Part shown: piece by piece, positions 25,501-37,914 of the stretch
Layout of the letters: every line of letters starts with the position of its first letter
How positions within the stretch are numbered: position 1 is the stretch's first letter
NCBI GenBank assembly: GCA_013397455.1
Contig: VYZB01000238.1
Location: forward strand, 605,319-669,318
Reading direction: 5' to 3'
Length of the DNA: 64,000 nucleotides
From: Crotophaga sulcirostris
Lineage: Eukaryota; Chordata; Aves; Cuculiformes; Crotophagidae
The notes under the pieces: model-generated
What the model was told of the DNA's origin: nothing
Seen by the model: only the letters and a program-made list of their open reading frames with translations
Database searches by the model: none
Program-made: the position numbers and the translations under genes

Positions 25501-28500
25501 TAAATTACATACTTTGTTAGGCATCTTATTCCATCAATCCATGAGATGGCTTCTCTGCCTTCCTGGTTTCCTTTTCTTCTAAAATAGATGGGTGCCATAT
25601 GACTAACCTCCCAACACAAACAGTTTCTTGCAAACCTGTATCATTTTAGTGGTTGTCTACCACATCTTTCTAATCTTAGCAATATTCTTGCCATAAAAAT
25701 AGAGCCGGGCTCTCACACGTGGCACAATCAATGTGCCACAAGGCTCTCATCAATGTGCTTGGCACTGCTAGAATAGCTTCAGTGGGTTTAATGTTAGGCA
25801 TGTATACCCAAAAATCTCACTTGGCTTTCTGACAGCTGCCTAGCACGGTGCAGATGGTTTTAGTTTATTCCCCATTTACCACCAAATGATTTCCCCCTTA
25901 AAATTAATAGAAGAAAAATATTTGGAAAGTGATAGTTGGTTGTTAGATATTACTTTTAGTGTTCCTGTTCATATTTTTCTTTTCTTTCTTTTCTTTCCCA
26001 TATGCACTTTTTCTTGTGATCTTGAAGGATTGTAAAGTTATGATTCAACAAAGAGCTGAAGGTGAGGTCACGGTCTTACTGATCCCACAGCTGCTGCTGC
26101 AGCCAGGGCCTCCTTCCCAGTGTACCTTCTGGTGGGGTGGTCAGCTTTGTCAATTCTACAACAGCACCATGGCTCTGGTGTCACCACCACCTTCAGGCTG
26201 TGCAGGAGGAGGTGGCGTGCTCAGTGCTGAGAGGGGCTCAGGGAGTCTGCACCACCCTTGTTTTTTCTGTGGACATGATTTTGGGATGCAGTAGATGAGA
26301 GAGGTTTTCAAAAGGATTTCCAACGGGCATACAAAGAAACCCCCTGTTGTCTGTGTTTATTGCTTTTGGGGACATCCAGCTTCTCAACCCAGACCATCTC
26401 AAGGCTGGAGAGAAGAGAGGCTTTTGATTCATATAGAATTGATAGCGTCTATTGAAATTAATTCCACATGGAGAAGTAAGCACTATCTCTGCATAGTAAC
26501 ACCCAGTGTGGAGTATACTGCTGAGTTTAGGCTCTGACTCTGAAAACGCTTGAAGGCAGAACATATGTTTTGAGGGGTATGAAGATACCACAACCCATGA
26601 GATATCTAAGGCATCGTGAATGTGTTTCATATAACCCATGAATGTAAAAAATAAAAAATCTCAGAAGGCTTGAAACTTTTCTCATACGTATTGTGCTCAA
26701 ATAAGTTTAACTGTGATTTCTACAGGGTGACTCCTCGTTTATCCTTGTATAATGAGAATACACTTCTGCCTTATAATTGGATCTCCTTGAGATCTAATCT
26801 AGGCATTCAGATAGGCCTTAGAGCACCTGTCCCCCAGCTCCAGGGAAGTGTTGTTAAATATTTCCTCTGCTGCTCCTGTGCACTACCCCTCTCCTTTCAG
26901 GTGAGAAGGCTCTGAAAGTATTTTGGCCTGAGTTTGATATGTTGACTCCTTCAGTGGCATAAGGCAGAGTGGTTTCATTGATTTCCCAAAGCTACACAGA
27001 TTCACACCATCTGGGAAGCTGATACAAAGGATTTACAGTAAGAAAGGTACATCATATTTTTATTATTTCATGATGTTGTTTTATTGTTATGACATCACTT
27101 TCTGGACAATGATAATTCTAAAGTCTCTTTTTATAGCCTTTTTACCAGGCTGCCCAGATGGAGGTTTAGGTTCCATTCAAACACTTGACTGTGTATTTTT
27201 CACTCAAACTCAACCTAGTACAAGCAGAGTTGGAAAAGCAGGACTGAACCCAATGGCAGTTTTGGTAGAAATGAACATTGACTTTAATGAACCAATCCGA
27301 ACTACAGGAAGTGTCTGGCATGTTTTGATATATTTAATTGTGATATTGTCCACAGCTGAGGGAATCTGATCAGGTTTGGACTTGCAGTCTCCCATGCCTT
27401 GATGCTGTCACCTGCTCCAAAGCAGGAAGAGCAGCACTGATGAACTTTCCAAGTCTTAAAAAAAAAGGTGTTGGCTCTTTTTTGAAGCATTTGTCCTTGT
27501 GATCTGTGACATAAATGCACTCCCTGAGCAGCGCTCTTAGCTAGGATGGTTGTTATACCTCAGAAATTTAAAACCTTCAGCGTCTTTCTCATCTCTTGTC
27601 TTTACCTCACAAGAAACATGACTGGAAAGAAAGAATCTGAAGTTAAGTCATGGAGACATTACATTCAATGCAGTTAGACTTTTTTTTTAGGGAAGATAAG
27701 GAAGTATGTCTTGCGTAGTTGTATCTTTTGGCAGGATCATTTGTGATGGAGGACACTTAAAGTTTTTAGTCCATACCTCTAATTAGCCTTTCTTATTTAA
27801 CTAATTGTTCCAGGTAATTTTAAGTGTAAACTACTTGAAAAATTAGAGAAATTAGACAAAGAAAGATCTGATGTTTGTTTGAGGCTTGAACTGGCAATAT
27901 AACAAGCGGACATCTCCTTGCAGGTACGTGACAGCATTGTATAGCAGGACTTCAAAGCATGTATGATCTTAGTGTTCCCAATGTGCCAAGGCCATCAAAG
28001 AAGAGACTGGGGCATGTGAATAATATCTCTAAAGTTTAAGTTTGAAATTGCCCTATCCTTTGGCAAGTAGCATTCAAGAGACAAGTATGGGAATGCTTGC
28101 CTGCCCCAGACAACAGGTTGTGGTGGCTCAGAGGGGAGACATCTCTATACTGACTCTCACTTTCCCAGTCTGCACTTTCTGTGCAAACAAGATGCAGAGT
28201 CTGAACCCTATTCTAGATTTTATGCACCTATTCTATTCATGTGATGAAAACAACTGGCTTTCCTCCCTTTGGAGACACAGTTGGAAGAGAAATGCAAGAG
28301 TTAGAGCAATTGCTCATGAGCAGGAGCTCTCAGCTCAGCAACGTAACTGGAAATGACACATACTTCCATTTTTTGAAGCTAGGTTAACATCACTGTCTCA
28401 GCTTCCTGAGCAGTCAGTAGGGAGTGACCAGTGATTCATCCCACCCAGCTTAGACCCATATTTTAGGAAGGAATGAATTGCCCGCTGGCTGATGCAAACC

Positions 28501-31500
28501 TTAGATGAGACATCTAACATTTAAATGACTAAAGCTTGGTGACACAGATCTCCTTCTAAATGTAGAAAACCTGTTTAATTTGGCTACTGTTTTGACCTCT
28601 ATGTGGGAAAAAGCCCACTAACTTTCATCAACATCACTTAAGTTTACTTTTTCATTTACTACTATCCCACTGCTTCCTGGGGTCATCCCTCCCTCGCCTG
28701 TGGGTGTTCACCTCAATTGAAAACATGAAGAGGCTGCTCTAGTACAATCCCCTACACCTCCATAGACTACAAAGGCACACACTTCTTTCACTGGTGCTGT
28801 CAAAATGTCTTTAACTGCCCTCGTGCACATGGTAGTTAAGAAGAGCTCAGCCCAGGGGTTTGCACTGCTGACATTATTGCTGAGCTCTATCACTGAGGGA
28901 CTCAGTCCCATCAGAGCAGAGAAATCTTTGGACTTGTGTCATTGGGAAACAGAGAGAATCACACACCCAAGGTGTCTGTAGCCTTACACCTCTGTGCATC
29001 ACCTTCTCAGCAATGTAAAATCGAATTTCTATATCTCAATCATCCATTGCAAAACTGTGGGATTGGCACTGGTGCAATGAACTCAGTTTTGGAAGCTTCT
29101 CAGAAGATTGGTATTTCTCAGTTTAGTCACCAATGCATAGTTTTACTGAAACCCACAACAACGCGTGAAAGGGAAACCTCATGTAAACCAATTTAACGCT
29201 GTATATACTGTACAGCAGCGTTAGTGAGGGAACCAAAGCAAGGCCAAATTCAAGGCCAGACCCTGCGAAGTGCTAAGTCCCTCAGATCCCAGGGACAGGA
29301 TGATCAGCATCATCTGGAATGAGACCCCTAGACTGTGTGATGCTTGTTGAGGTTTCAAAGGTGCTTCAGAAGAAGTCCTGATTTTACCAGTAAGGATATT
29401 TCAAAGTAACTTCTTTGTTGTAGAGCGTAATGAAGTTAGTGCATTAGCTGTGATAGTGTGGAGCAGGTAGGGAGTGGTTACTTCTGAATGGTTTATTGAT
29501 CTGTTTCCACATTTTTAATTTTCTAGAGTAACTCACAGCTATATTTAAACAAACAGCAGAATGTCTAGTTTATTAGGAGCTGTGTGTCAACCCCTGAATT
29601 TTCATAAAGTATTTGAGCAGAAGAAAAGCTATGTGTATAAATACTATATCAGTAGCCTTTCATCTCAAAAAGGGGAATGCAAGTAGGGGCAATGGTTCCA
29701 ACCTGCTGATACACCCTAGGATGCCCTCTGCTCTGCTCTGCACATGACTGTTTTTGAACGCTTTCCTGTTCCCAAGTTGGCAACTAGCCAAAATTCAGGG
29801 CCTTGGACGAAGTTTCTATTTAGAAAGACAAATCAAGTCAGGTGTTGCTTGAACAAAGCCTGCCTCTTTGTGAGCAACACACCGAGTCTGGTCTCCTGAG
29901 CAGAGCAGGAATGGACCAAGGAGCTGTATGCAGCTTCTTTGTTCACATGCTCAGTCTTTCTAGTCAGCACTTGAGTTTCGGAAAGTGCTCTTACTTAGCT
30001 TTCCTCCAGCCATGCTCCCAGTGCTATTTGCATTGCTGTTGCTCCTTTCTCTGCTTCTGCTTTTCTCTTGCTTTTTTCACATATAATTTGCTATAATAAA
30101 AATAAAATGTCTTTTACTAGTTCCTGTGTGCAGAGCAGAGGTTGCAACTATAGCTAGTCTGCACTTCCATGAAAGAAATTAATTATTGCTAACACATTGC
30201 CATAAGCAATTCCAGAAAGTTTTCACTCATGCCTCCAGCGCTGTTTTCTTTGCTGCCTGTGTCATTTGTGTGCACTTCCATTTGTGGTTATTTACCCTGA
30301 AGATTTTGCAGGTTTTGATGTTACCAGAAAAATCATTACTTCTCCACAATCAGTTACTTTCAGGGCTGCACATCCTAGAAGTGTATTTAAGACCTTGAGA
30401 TTCCCCATAATGTCGAGTTCAGAAAAGGACAAAGGTAAATCTATGCACCAGCAGCTGATCTCAGTCAAAATTTCATGAAAAAAAGGCAATGGTAGAGGTC
30501 ATCCTTTCTAGGTCAAGGCTAATTAGTGAAAAGAATGGAAACAGTCTTGAAGTTGTTAAGGGAAAAGGGATAGACAGAAGATTATGAATACTTCCTGTGT
30601 TCCACGGGAAATGAAAACTTCCTATTTTCCTTTCTTAAGCCTATTTCCTATTGAAATCAAGAGCTATACCATTTAATTATGTGTACCGGTTAAGAAAGAC
30701 AGGGACTATTTTCAAGTAGCACACACATATAACCAAACCGAGGTGTTTTGTGTCAAATTCTGACAGAAGGAAGACAGCTTCCATTCCCAGAATGGATTAT
30801 GAAGTGCTGATGAAGCAATTTAATTCTAAGGATTTTAATCAGATGCTATAACTTTTGCCCCCACAAAACTGTGAATAATGATGCACTGGAACTTATTTAT
30901 GAAACAAACATCTTATTGGTCTGCATAATACAAGGCTTCTGATATTCATTTTCATCTCCTACCCTGTGCTGTGTCATTGCTCTGCTGTTTTAAACACAAT
31001 ATAACACTTTGCTGAATGTGCCAGAGGTATATGTGATGGAGAATCACCAGAAACCTTAGAAAACTCTAATATATATGTATTTTTAAGAAGAGTTAAAAAG
31101 ATACAGACACAGTTATGATCCTGCTATATAGTTTCACACACCCAAAACAAACAAAGATACCTCTTATTCTAAACTGTTCGCAAAAGTGAGAGTGCGGGGG
31201 TTTTTGTTATGGTCTCCTCAAACACAATTCTGTGTCATGAGCTTTGCCACACATAGTGGTGTGTGGGGCAAGACCCCTTTCTCCCTGCAAAAAAGTAAGG
31301 TGACTCATTGACCAGTCATGGTGGCACCTCTGAGACCTATGGGGACTATAACTGGACGGCGAGGTGGATCTCAAGTGCATTGCTAGCAGCACAAGAACAG
31401 CCACATGTGGTCCTGCTTTTCTTTTGCTTTTTTCTAGCTCTGGGAGAGCAAATGTCTTGACTGAGGAGGGAGATGCCAGCGGGTGGCATTCTCTGGGTTT

Positions 31501-34500
31501 TGGATATCATTGAAACTACTGTGAGTTTGTTGGGATATAAATGCCAAATTTAAGCCATCCTGAATTGAGCACATTATGAACATTTGACAAAAATAGTCCT
31601 CTAAAACGCCTCTGATAGAGATTCATTTCTTTTGGCGCCAAGTGCAGCTGCAGTCTAGGAATTGGTAGTTCATTGTAAACACCTTTAGAGCATGTCAGCC
31701 TCATAAAGCCTCTTTGACTATGATATAGCTTTAAAGAAAATACTCTGCAGTTATGTAGGGCCAAAGTAACTCCTTCTATGCAACTGCTGAGCCGATTTGT
31801 TTTCAAATGTTGATTTAAATTTTAGCTTTTATTATGTGATATTGCTAAAACTATGGTTTTATGGCAAATGTGTTCCAATGCAATAAAAATGTGCTTATTT
31901 TTCTGCCTACTCCCTGAACTAAGAATAAAATGCCTTAAGGGACTATATATATTTAATAGATTTTCTGAATTAAAAAACCCCTACGATTAAAATCATAATC
32001 TTTGGTGGTCCCACATAGTATTTTGTATCTGACATTCATATATAATGTAATATTATCTTGTTTTCTGAAGGGACTTCTGCCTTTGCTAAAAGTTTCCTCT
32101 CTGTCTAATTAATGTTCTTGCCTGCCATTTATTTTTCAGATCCACCCAGCTTCCATTTGTTATTTTCTTTCACTGATTATTTTAATAGCATGTCTTAATG
32201 TAGCATATGTTTGGATTCCTGCTCCAGTTTTACCCTAGCTGTTATTAACAATGTAAAGCTCCTCCTTTATATGGTGATGCTAATGTTTTTAGCTGTACTT
32301 AATTAACCCCATCTTAGTAGGAAAAAGTTTTTGAAGACTTGTATCTTATCTCCTAATGTTTCAGCTTCTCCCTTTGCTACCAGATAAAAGCTGATAATCC
32401 TCTGCTGCAGGTTTGGGGCACAACCATCTGCAGCCTTATTTCAAAGTGTAAGCAGACAGATTGCTTCCCACTTAAACTGCTGCCACATTGGACTGTTATC
32501 TTCAGGCTAATCATAATTACATTCATGTATCTTCTGAAGAAGATAATTACAGGAAGATGCGTTGTTTTTCTTGAATACTGGAACAAGCGCACTGCAAGAC
32601 AGGACCAATAAAGAGAGGGGAAAACATTAGATCACATGTGGAAAGGAAAGAAATGAAAAAAATTCCAAGAGGCCAAATGGTTGTTTGGGTAGCAATGGGA
32701 AATAAAAGTGGGAAGAAAAGAAACACATAAAACCTTACTGTCACATGGAGGTGAATTAAGCTGGAGGGTACTAGCAACAGCAGAGCTCATGACACCAACT
32801 GAGGAGTGTGAGGACAGCTGGAGCAGCAACTCATCTAAAGCAGGAGCTGCACACCAGAGATGTCCCATGGCAAGGTGGAGTGCGTGCATGCAGTGGCTTC
32901 ACTCCTGATGCTCCTGTGAGTGAGGTCAGGTGGCAAGGAGGTCGAGGTTTTTCTGTCACTAGTGTCTCCTAGAGTGGCACACAGCCTGTGGGTCCAGGAG
33001 CCAGGCAGGACCAGAGTATTAATCGACATTAATTATGCTGGCAATGAAATGTCAAGACAGAAAGGAAATCTGTATTTTTCAGACAATGTATGTAACACAC
33101 AGTGGCAGACATTCTTTTGCCTCAGCAAGTAGTTGTAATAAAGCTTCGATTGGTATTATTTCTGAATCAAGAAGGCATATAGCAACTGGACCTTCACAAA
33201 AGGCTTTATGCCAAAGTATATTTGAATGTTTAAAAATCAATGTGATCAAGAAGTTAGTGGGAGATTAAAGAAGGATGAATGGAGAAACAAATTCCACTTG
33301 CATATATGCAGAGGTGCCAGGGTGAGAAACAGTGCTTTGTTCAGGCTTCAGATTAAGTTCAAGGTGGGACAAATCTGACTCCTCTTGTGATCAGAGGAAC
33401 GTGTTGTTGCCATTGCTCTGGATCCTGTCTCTAATGATGACCAGACCAGATGTTCTGGCTTTAAAATAAGCTACAGACAATTAAATTACTGTGCAAGGCA
33501 CTGGTAGCACCAGCTTTCAGTAATTCGTCGTCTCTGTGTGGATGTGATGTGATGGGAGTGGAGAGCAAAAGCAGAAACTTAATATGACCCTTGCTACAGG
33601 CATCTTGGATAAAGCACTCTTGGCTGCTTGACAAATGCAGGCCTCGATCTTGCAGAAGCTGATTAGTTTTATACACACAAATAGTCCCACTGTGGCATAA
33701 AGTGTGCAGAAATTTATTGGAAGATGCTCCGAGAACGGAAGTGGGAGTGAAGCAAGCTGGAGGAATGACTAATTTGAGAAGTAGAGGGGTATTAAGCACA
33801 GGGTAGCAGAAGTTCAGCCACTTGGCTGATCCATACAGTGGGTGGGTTACAGCTGGACCATCACTTCAGATAAAATAACAGGAAGAGCTGAGTGATGGCA
33901 ACCACAGGAAGAAGACCACCAGGAAGACCAAAAAGAGGAATGATCCTTTAATACCACTGAGCCGGGTGAGAAAGGAGAGGAGAAGAGGATACATAGAGTG
34001 ATTAATGCAATTACTCACATCTCTGACTCAGGACTGAATGGGTGTTACTGCTTAATGCTTTTTTTGTGATTGTATTTTGGTTACTTTACAAGAAACAGGG
34101 TCCAAAGGGAACATGCGATGAAGCACTTGGTAAAGCTGAGGTTACTAAGCCAAAAGAGATTAGATGGAGAGTTTGCAAATGAGTGAACACAAATAATGTG
34201 TAATCTAAACATCTGAGGAATTAATATCTGAACAACTGTTTTCGATGAGAGAGGCAGGGTTGCAAATACGAATGAATGGACATGCACCACAATCTTTAAA
34301 TCTTATTGTAACAGGCTAGTGGACCACGAAAGAGCAAATGAAGAGGGGAAGCCAGATGAATTATGTCCAACCTGCCTATGACAACTTTGGAGGGATGGGT
34401 GTTTAATACAATTTCCTGAGCTACTCAAGTTTTGCCCTAGAGAATACCTTGCCACATCCCTGCCTCTGCTGCTCTAATTACCTGCTCTTTTTAACCAAAT

Positions 34501-34798
34501 GATCCATATTATAAACTCCATGAACTTGGATGAGAACTACAATATTGCCTAAAAAAAAAGCTGGCTTATCATATTGATGGACCCCCAAGAGGCAGGTTGG
34601 AAGCCAGGCAACAAAACACATTTCAGCCTTTCCTGTGCTATAGTATTTTCTGTCTGGCAGGTAGGATCACTGCTCTTTAGTGTTCATCCTCACCCTTAGC
34701 TCAGCACTGTGATTCCCATAGCAGGATGAGTCCTTCACCCTTAGGAAGGCCTGACACGACGTCCCTCTGCTACACGCCCATGTCTGGACCCCCTAACA
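16583..34798. other. Intergenic DNA downstream of HMGA2, no supported gene
   Basis: An 18-kb stretch without a recognised exon, RNA gene or clear transposon. The 25719 hairpin and a T/C tract at 25975-26000 are the only structures noted. The longest ORFs (21338-21751 and 23804-24184, plus strand) have no recognisable domains. Conserved regulatory elements may be present, but they cannot be seen from one sequence. Confidence 0.65.
25719..25739. repeat. Short hairpin, 8-bp perfect stem
   Basis: GTGGCACA, loop atcaa, TGTGCCAC. An outer weaker stem of gagcc with ggctc extends it (25701-25746). A third related copy, atcaatgtgcttggcac, follows at 25750. No gene is associated. Confidence 0.7.
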
Positions 34799-35612
34799 GA
34801 ATCCTAGAATTATGGAATGGTTTGGGTTGGAAAGGATCTTAAAGATCATGCAGTTCCAACCCACCAGCACTGGGCAGAGACATCTTCCACTAGACCAGGC
34901 TGCTCAAGACCCCATCCAACTTGACCTTGAACACTTCCAGGGAGGAAGGTTTCAACACAACTTCCCAGGTAACCTGTGCCAGTGTCGCACCACCCTAATC
35001 GTGAAGAATTTCTTCCTATTGTCCAATTTAAATCTTCCCCCCTTCCAATTTAAAGCCATCCCCCCTCATCCTGTCACTACTTGTCCTTGTAAAAAGATCC
35101 TCCCCAGCTTTCCTGCAGCCCTTCAGGTACTGGTAGACCGCTATAAGGTCTCCCTGGAACCTTTTCTTCTCCAGGCTGAACAAGCCCAACTCTCTCAGCC
35201 TGTCCTCATAGCAGAGGTGTTCCAGCCCTCTGATCATCTGTGTAGCCCTCCTCTGGACCCCTTCCAACAGTTCCACACCCTTCTTATGTTGGGGATTCCA
35301 GAACTGGACAAAGTACTCCAAGTGGGGTTTCATGAGAGCAAAGCAGAGGGGGACAATCCCCTCCCTCACTCTGCTGGCCACGCTTCTTTAGATGCAGCCC
35401 AGGGCACGGTTGGCCCTCTGGGCTGTGAGCGCACGTTGCTGTGTCATGTCGAGCTTCTCATCAACCAGTACCCCAAGTCCTTCTCCGCAGGGCTGCTCTC
35501 AATCACATCATCCCCCATCCTGTATTCAAACCGCAGATTGACCTGATCCAGGTGTAGAACTTTGCACTTAGCCTCATTGAACATCATGAGGTTCACACAG
35601 CCCCTCAGCAAA
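34799..35612 (-). mobile_element. CR1 LINE, 5'-truncated, about 0.8 kb
   Basis: The 3' end lies at the left (rc of tccAATtctagGATTCT) and the element extends right. It contains the typical CR1 elements in reverse complement: the ggttggaaaggatctt segment near the 3' end, the region around tctccaggctgaacaag, and the C-terminal reverse transcriptase codons. It is truncated at its 5' end near 35612, about 80 bp from the HMGA2 cleavage region. Divergence and stop codons show it is inactive. Confidence 0.93.
35028..35381 (-). pseudogene. CR1 reverse transcriptase ORF2 remnant, C-terminal end
   Basis: The minus-strand frame reads [19 protein letters not shown] and then [18 protein letters not shown], the conserved tail of the CR1 ORF2 reverse transcriptase protein. 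The frame can be followed upstream to an in-frame TAA at 35388-35390 (ALGCI-stop-RSVASRV). The catalytic part of the reverse transcriptase is absent because of the 5' truncation, so no functional protein is possible. Confidence 0.9.
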
Positions 35613-35704
35613 TGCACTTCTCAGGCACACGCCTACAGTCCTGGGACAACAAAAAAGACTACTTGCATGCAAAGCTTTTACAAATTTGGTCACTGTGACC
35701 AAAC

Positions 35705-35710
35705 TTTATT
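35705..35710 (-). terminator. HMGA2: HMGA2 distal polyadenylation signal AATAAA
   Basis: Plus-strand TTTATT, read on the minus strand as AATAAA in the context ggtAATAAAgtttggtc. The same context ends known mammalian HMGA2 mRNAs, as far as I recall, so cleavage is expected about 10-20 nt further left, near 35690. It lies past the most distal let-7 site, so transcripts ending here carry the whole array. Confidence 0.85.
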
Positions 35711-35778
35711 ACCCATTTTATGGTACTGTGACAAAAGTCTAGGAATCAAACAACATGGGGATCACAGAGGCTATTATG

Positions 35779-35784
35779 TTTATT
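35779..35784 (-). terminator. HMGA2: Upstream AATAAA in the HMGA2 3' UTR (alternative poly(A) signal)
   Basis: Minus-strand AATAAA in the context gcacAATAAAcataatag, 74 nt upstream of the distal signal. It could be an alternative cleavage signal, but using it would not remove any let-7 site, so little regulatory difference is expected. Confidence 0.5.
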
Positions 35785-36138
35785 GTGCTGAACAGACTGT
35801 GATAATCCATTAAAAGAACATTTTCAACAAGCAAGCGATTTGAAGTACAATCATAGACAGCAACTCTACACGAAGAACAAAGCAAAAAGTTAGAAGACAC
35901 TCAAAAGGAAAAGTAAACTGCAGTTAAACATCTTGAAGCATATTTTTTCCTGCAAACACACCTCTCTTGCAGAAATGGTAAAAAGAGTTAAATGTCCAGT
36001 CTTAGTTAGCAGTGACCAATGACAGCAAAGAACAGTCGTATAAAATTTATCTCCCACAAAAATAAACTATATATATAAAAAATTTTATGATGTTCTCACT
36101 GACTCAATGGCCACATGCAATTTTTCAGTCTGAAAAAA

Positions 36139-36145
36139 TGAGGTA
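36139..36145 (-). promoter_or_regulatory. let-7 site 8 (7mer-A1, TACCTCA)
   Basis: TGAGGTA on the plus strand, followed by T. It is too close to site 7 for both to be fully occupied at once. Confidence 0.6.
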
Positions 36146-36158
36146 TAGTAGGCCCTAA

Positions 36159-36165
36159 GAGGTAG
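36159..36165 (-). promoter_or_regulatory. let-7 site 7 (7mer-m8, CTACCTC)
   Basis: The plus strand reads GAGGTAGTA, matching seed positions 2-8 and one base beyond. With site 8, 13 nt away, it forms the distal pair of the array. Confidence 0.84.
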
Positions 36166-36694
36166 TAATGTGTTTTGATTGTTCTACAATATATAGAAAA
36201 TACAAGATTCAGTTCATCAGAGTGGTAAGTCTCTCGGAGGTTAAAGTGTGACACACACACAGCAATTATTTGTGTCATCCACTAAATATTGTGGTTTTAG
36301 AAAATGCAAAAAAACCCTCCAACAAACCCAAACCCCAAAAGGGACTTGCTAAGGCTTGATTTGATGCCCTTTGAAGTCAGCAGAATTCCTTCTACTGTCT
36401 TCAAGTGGCATTGGATTTGGCCTGTTAGAGCTACTGGATAGCTAGGATTATTTCTCATTCACTTAGTATTAAGGTGTCTAGTTGTAATACTCCGATCAGC
36501 TCTTTCCCAGTGATTTCTGTCACTGAACCCTCTGCGGGCTTTCGAGGAGGTCCGCATTTCTTGACACTTCCTCTTGGAAGAAGCCAGTAAGTAGTTATCT
36601 TTAACTGCACTTGGCTTGGTACTAAGCCATACCAACAGACGCCTTCCTGAGAAACTACCCCTGGCCCATTAACACAATGGTACAAAGTACTGAC

Positions 36695-36800
36695 TAGGAA
36701 AGAGAGGAAGAAGGGAAATAAAACAGAAATAGAGGAAATGAAATAGATGGAGAGGGAAAGAGAGAGAAAGAACAACAGAAGTGAAAGAGAAAAGAATAAA
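36695..36800. repeat. Purine-rich low-complexity tract in the 3' UTR
   Basis: About 100 bases of almost only A and G on the plus strand (gagaggaagaagggaaata and similar), so the HMGA2 transcript is pyrimidine-rich here. Mammalian HMGA2 also has CT-rich low-complexity stretches in its 3' UTR. Confidence 0.7.
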
Positions 36801-37170
36801 AACCCTCTACATATGAAGCATTTAAAATAAATCTGGCTGAAACATATTACAAAATCACATTTGTGTAAAATACACGAAAATACTCGTCAAGTATTTTCTT
36901 ACAATCTACTAATTATCTTTTTTAAAACACTTATTTGTGATTGCATTATGCAAAAGCTGAGCTTGTTGCTTCCCACCTACAAAGCTTCAAGTTTCTTTGA
37001 GGGTTTTTTTTGTTCATTTTTTTTGATATGAAATTAATTTAAAACGTGTTCATTTTCAACAAGTTATTTTACAAAAATAGTTTTGAATTAGGGATTAGTT
37101 GCAGTCCTAACTGTTTCAAACATCTCAAAACTAATGCTGAAAGTAACAAGTTCATTCCATTTAAAGTCTG

Positions 37171-37177
37171 GAGGTAG
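37171..37177 (-). promoter_or_regulatory. let-7 site 6 (7mer-m8, CTACCTC)
   Basis: GAGGTAG on the plus strand, a full match to seed positions 2-8. The transcript context ctaCCTCcagactt matches one of the known HMGA2 let-7 sites as I recall it. Confidence 0.83.
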
Positions 37178-37220
37178 GTCTTTGTCAATCAATTAGTCCA
37201 TTTCTTTAAAAAAAATCATT

Positions 37221-37227
37221 TGAGGTA
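37221..37227 (-). promoter_or_regulatory. let-7 site 5 (7mer-A1, TACCTCA)
   Basis: TGAGGTA on the plus strand, followed by C. It lies 43 nt from site 6, within the range where neighbouring miRNA sites can cooperate. Confidence 0.6.
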
Positions 37228-37617
37228 CAAACTTGGACAGTAATATTTAAAGATTATAGCTAAATTTTTTCTATGTCATGTAGTGTCATTGAAGAAAATT
37301 ATCCTCACAAACCTATCAGCAATTCAGTACAAAAATATATTCAAGTTAACAGTACATTACACAGAAGTCTAGCAGAGAATAGAGTAAGTACATTAAAAAA
37401 AGACAAAAAAAACCCCAAAAACAAAAAAGGGAAAGAAAAATACATAGTCATGCTGAAACACAATAAAGATATTGCTTTCTTAACTGCAATTAAGTGTTGA
37501 AGTAGAAATAAGGGGAAAATGCAAATACTCATGATTATCTACCCAGTAAAAATTTCCTGCACTGAATGTGTATAGCAGCATGTTTTTATCAGTCTGTTGA
37601 GTTAATTGTAAAAATCA

Positions 37618-37624
37618 GAGGTAG
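37618..37624 (-). promoter_or_regulatory. let-7 site 4 (7mer-m8, CTACCTC, with extended pairing)
   Basis: The plus strand reads GAGGTAGTA and then, after a 2-nt gap relative to let-7, TTG and an ATAGT stretch. The transcript could therefore pair with both the seed and the 3' half of let-7. This is probably the strongest site in the array. Confidence 0.86.
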
Positions 37625-37766
37625 TATTGAATAGTGGGGTAATATTGCATCTGGTGCTAAAAGTGCTGCTTTGAATGAAAAGATGGAGAAACGCCACTGG
37701 CACAGAAGTGCTCAGTGAACCATCCTATGTCAAAACACATTGCATAAAGTAATGCACGAGCTTAGC

Positions 37767-37773
37767 TGAGGTA
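37767..37773 (-). promoter_or_regulatory. let-7 site 3 (7mer-A1, TACCTCA)
   Basis: TGAGGTA on the plus strand, followed by C. Seed positions 2-7 plus A1. It belongs to the middle cluster of sites. Confidence 0.6.
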
Positions 37774-37907
37774 CGTGGTGTTGGTTCTTTTATCATGACT
37801 GATGAGCAATGAGGAGAAATTAAATTCTTTTGAAATACTGGTATGGGACGAGTGGAATTAGTTGAAACTAAGCAAAACATATGGATTATTTTTGTTCAGA
37901 TCAATTT

Positions 37908-37914
37908 TGAGGTA
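37908..37914 (-). promoter_or_regulatory. let-7 site 2 (7mer-A1, TACCTCA)
   Basis: The plus strand reads TGAGGTA followed by C, so the match covers seed positions 2-7 plus the A opposite position 1. It is weaker than a CTACCTC site but lies about 140 nt from the next one. Confidence 0.6.

Noticed and set aside
34812..35546. 244-codon plus-strand ORF, the longest in the window
   Set aside because: It is the antisense of the CR1 element at 34799-35612. The real coding frame, the reverse transcriptase tail, is on the minus strand.
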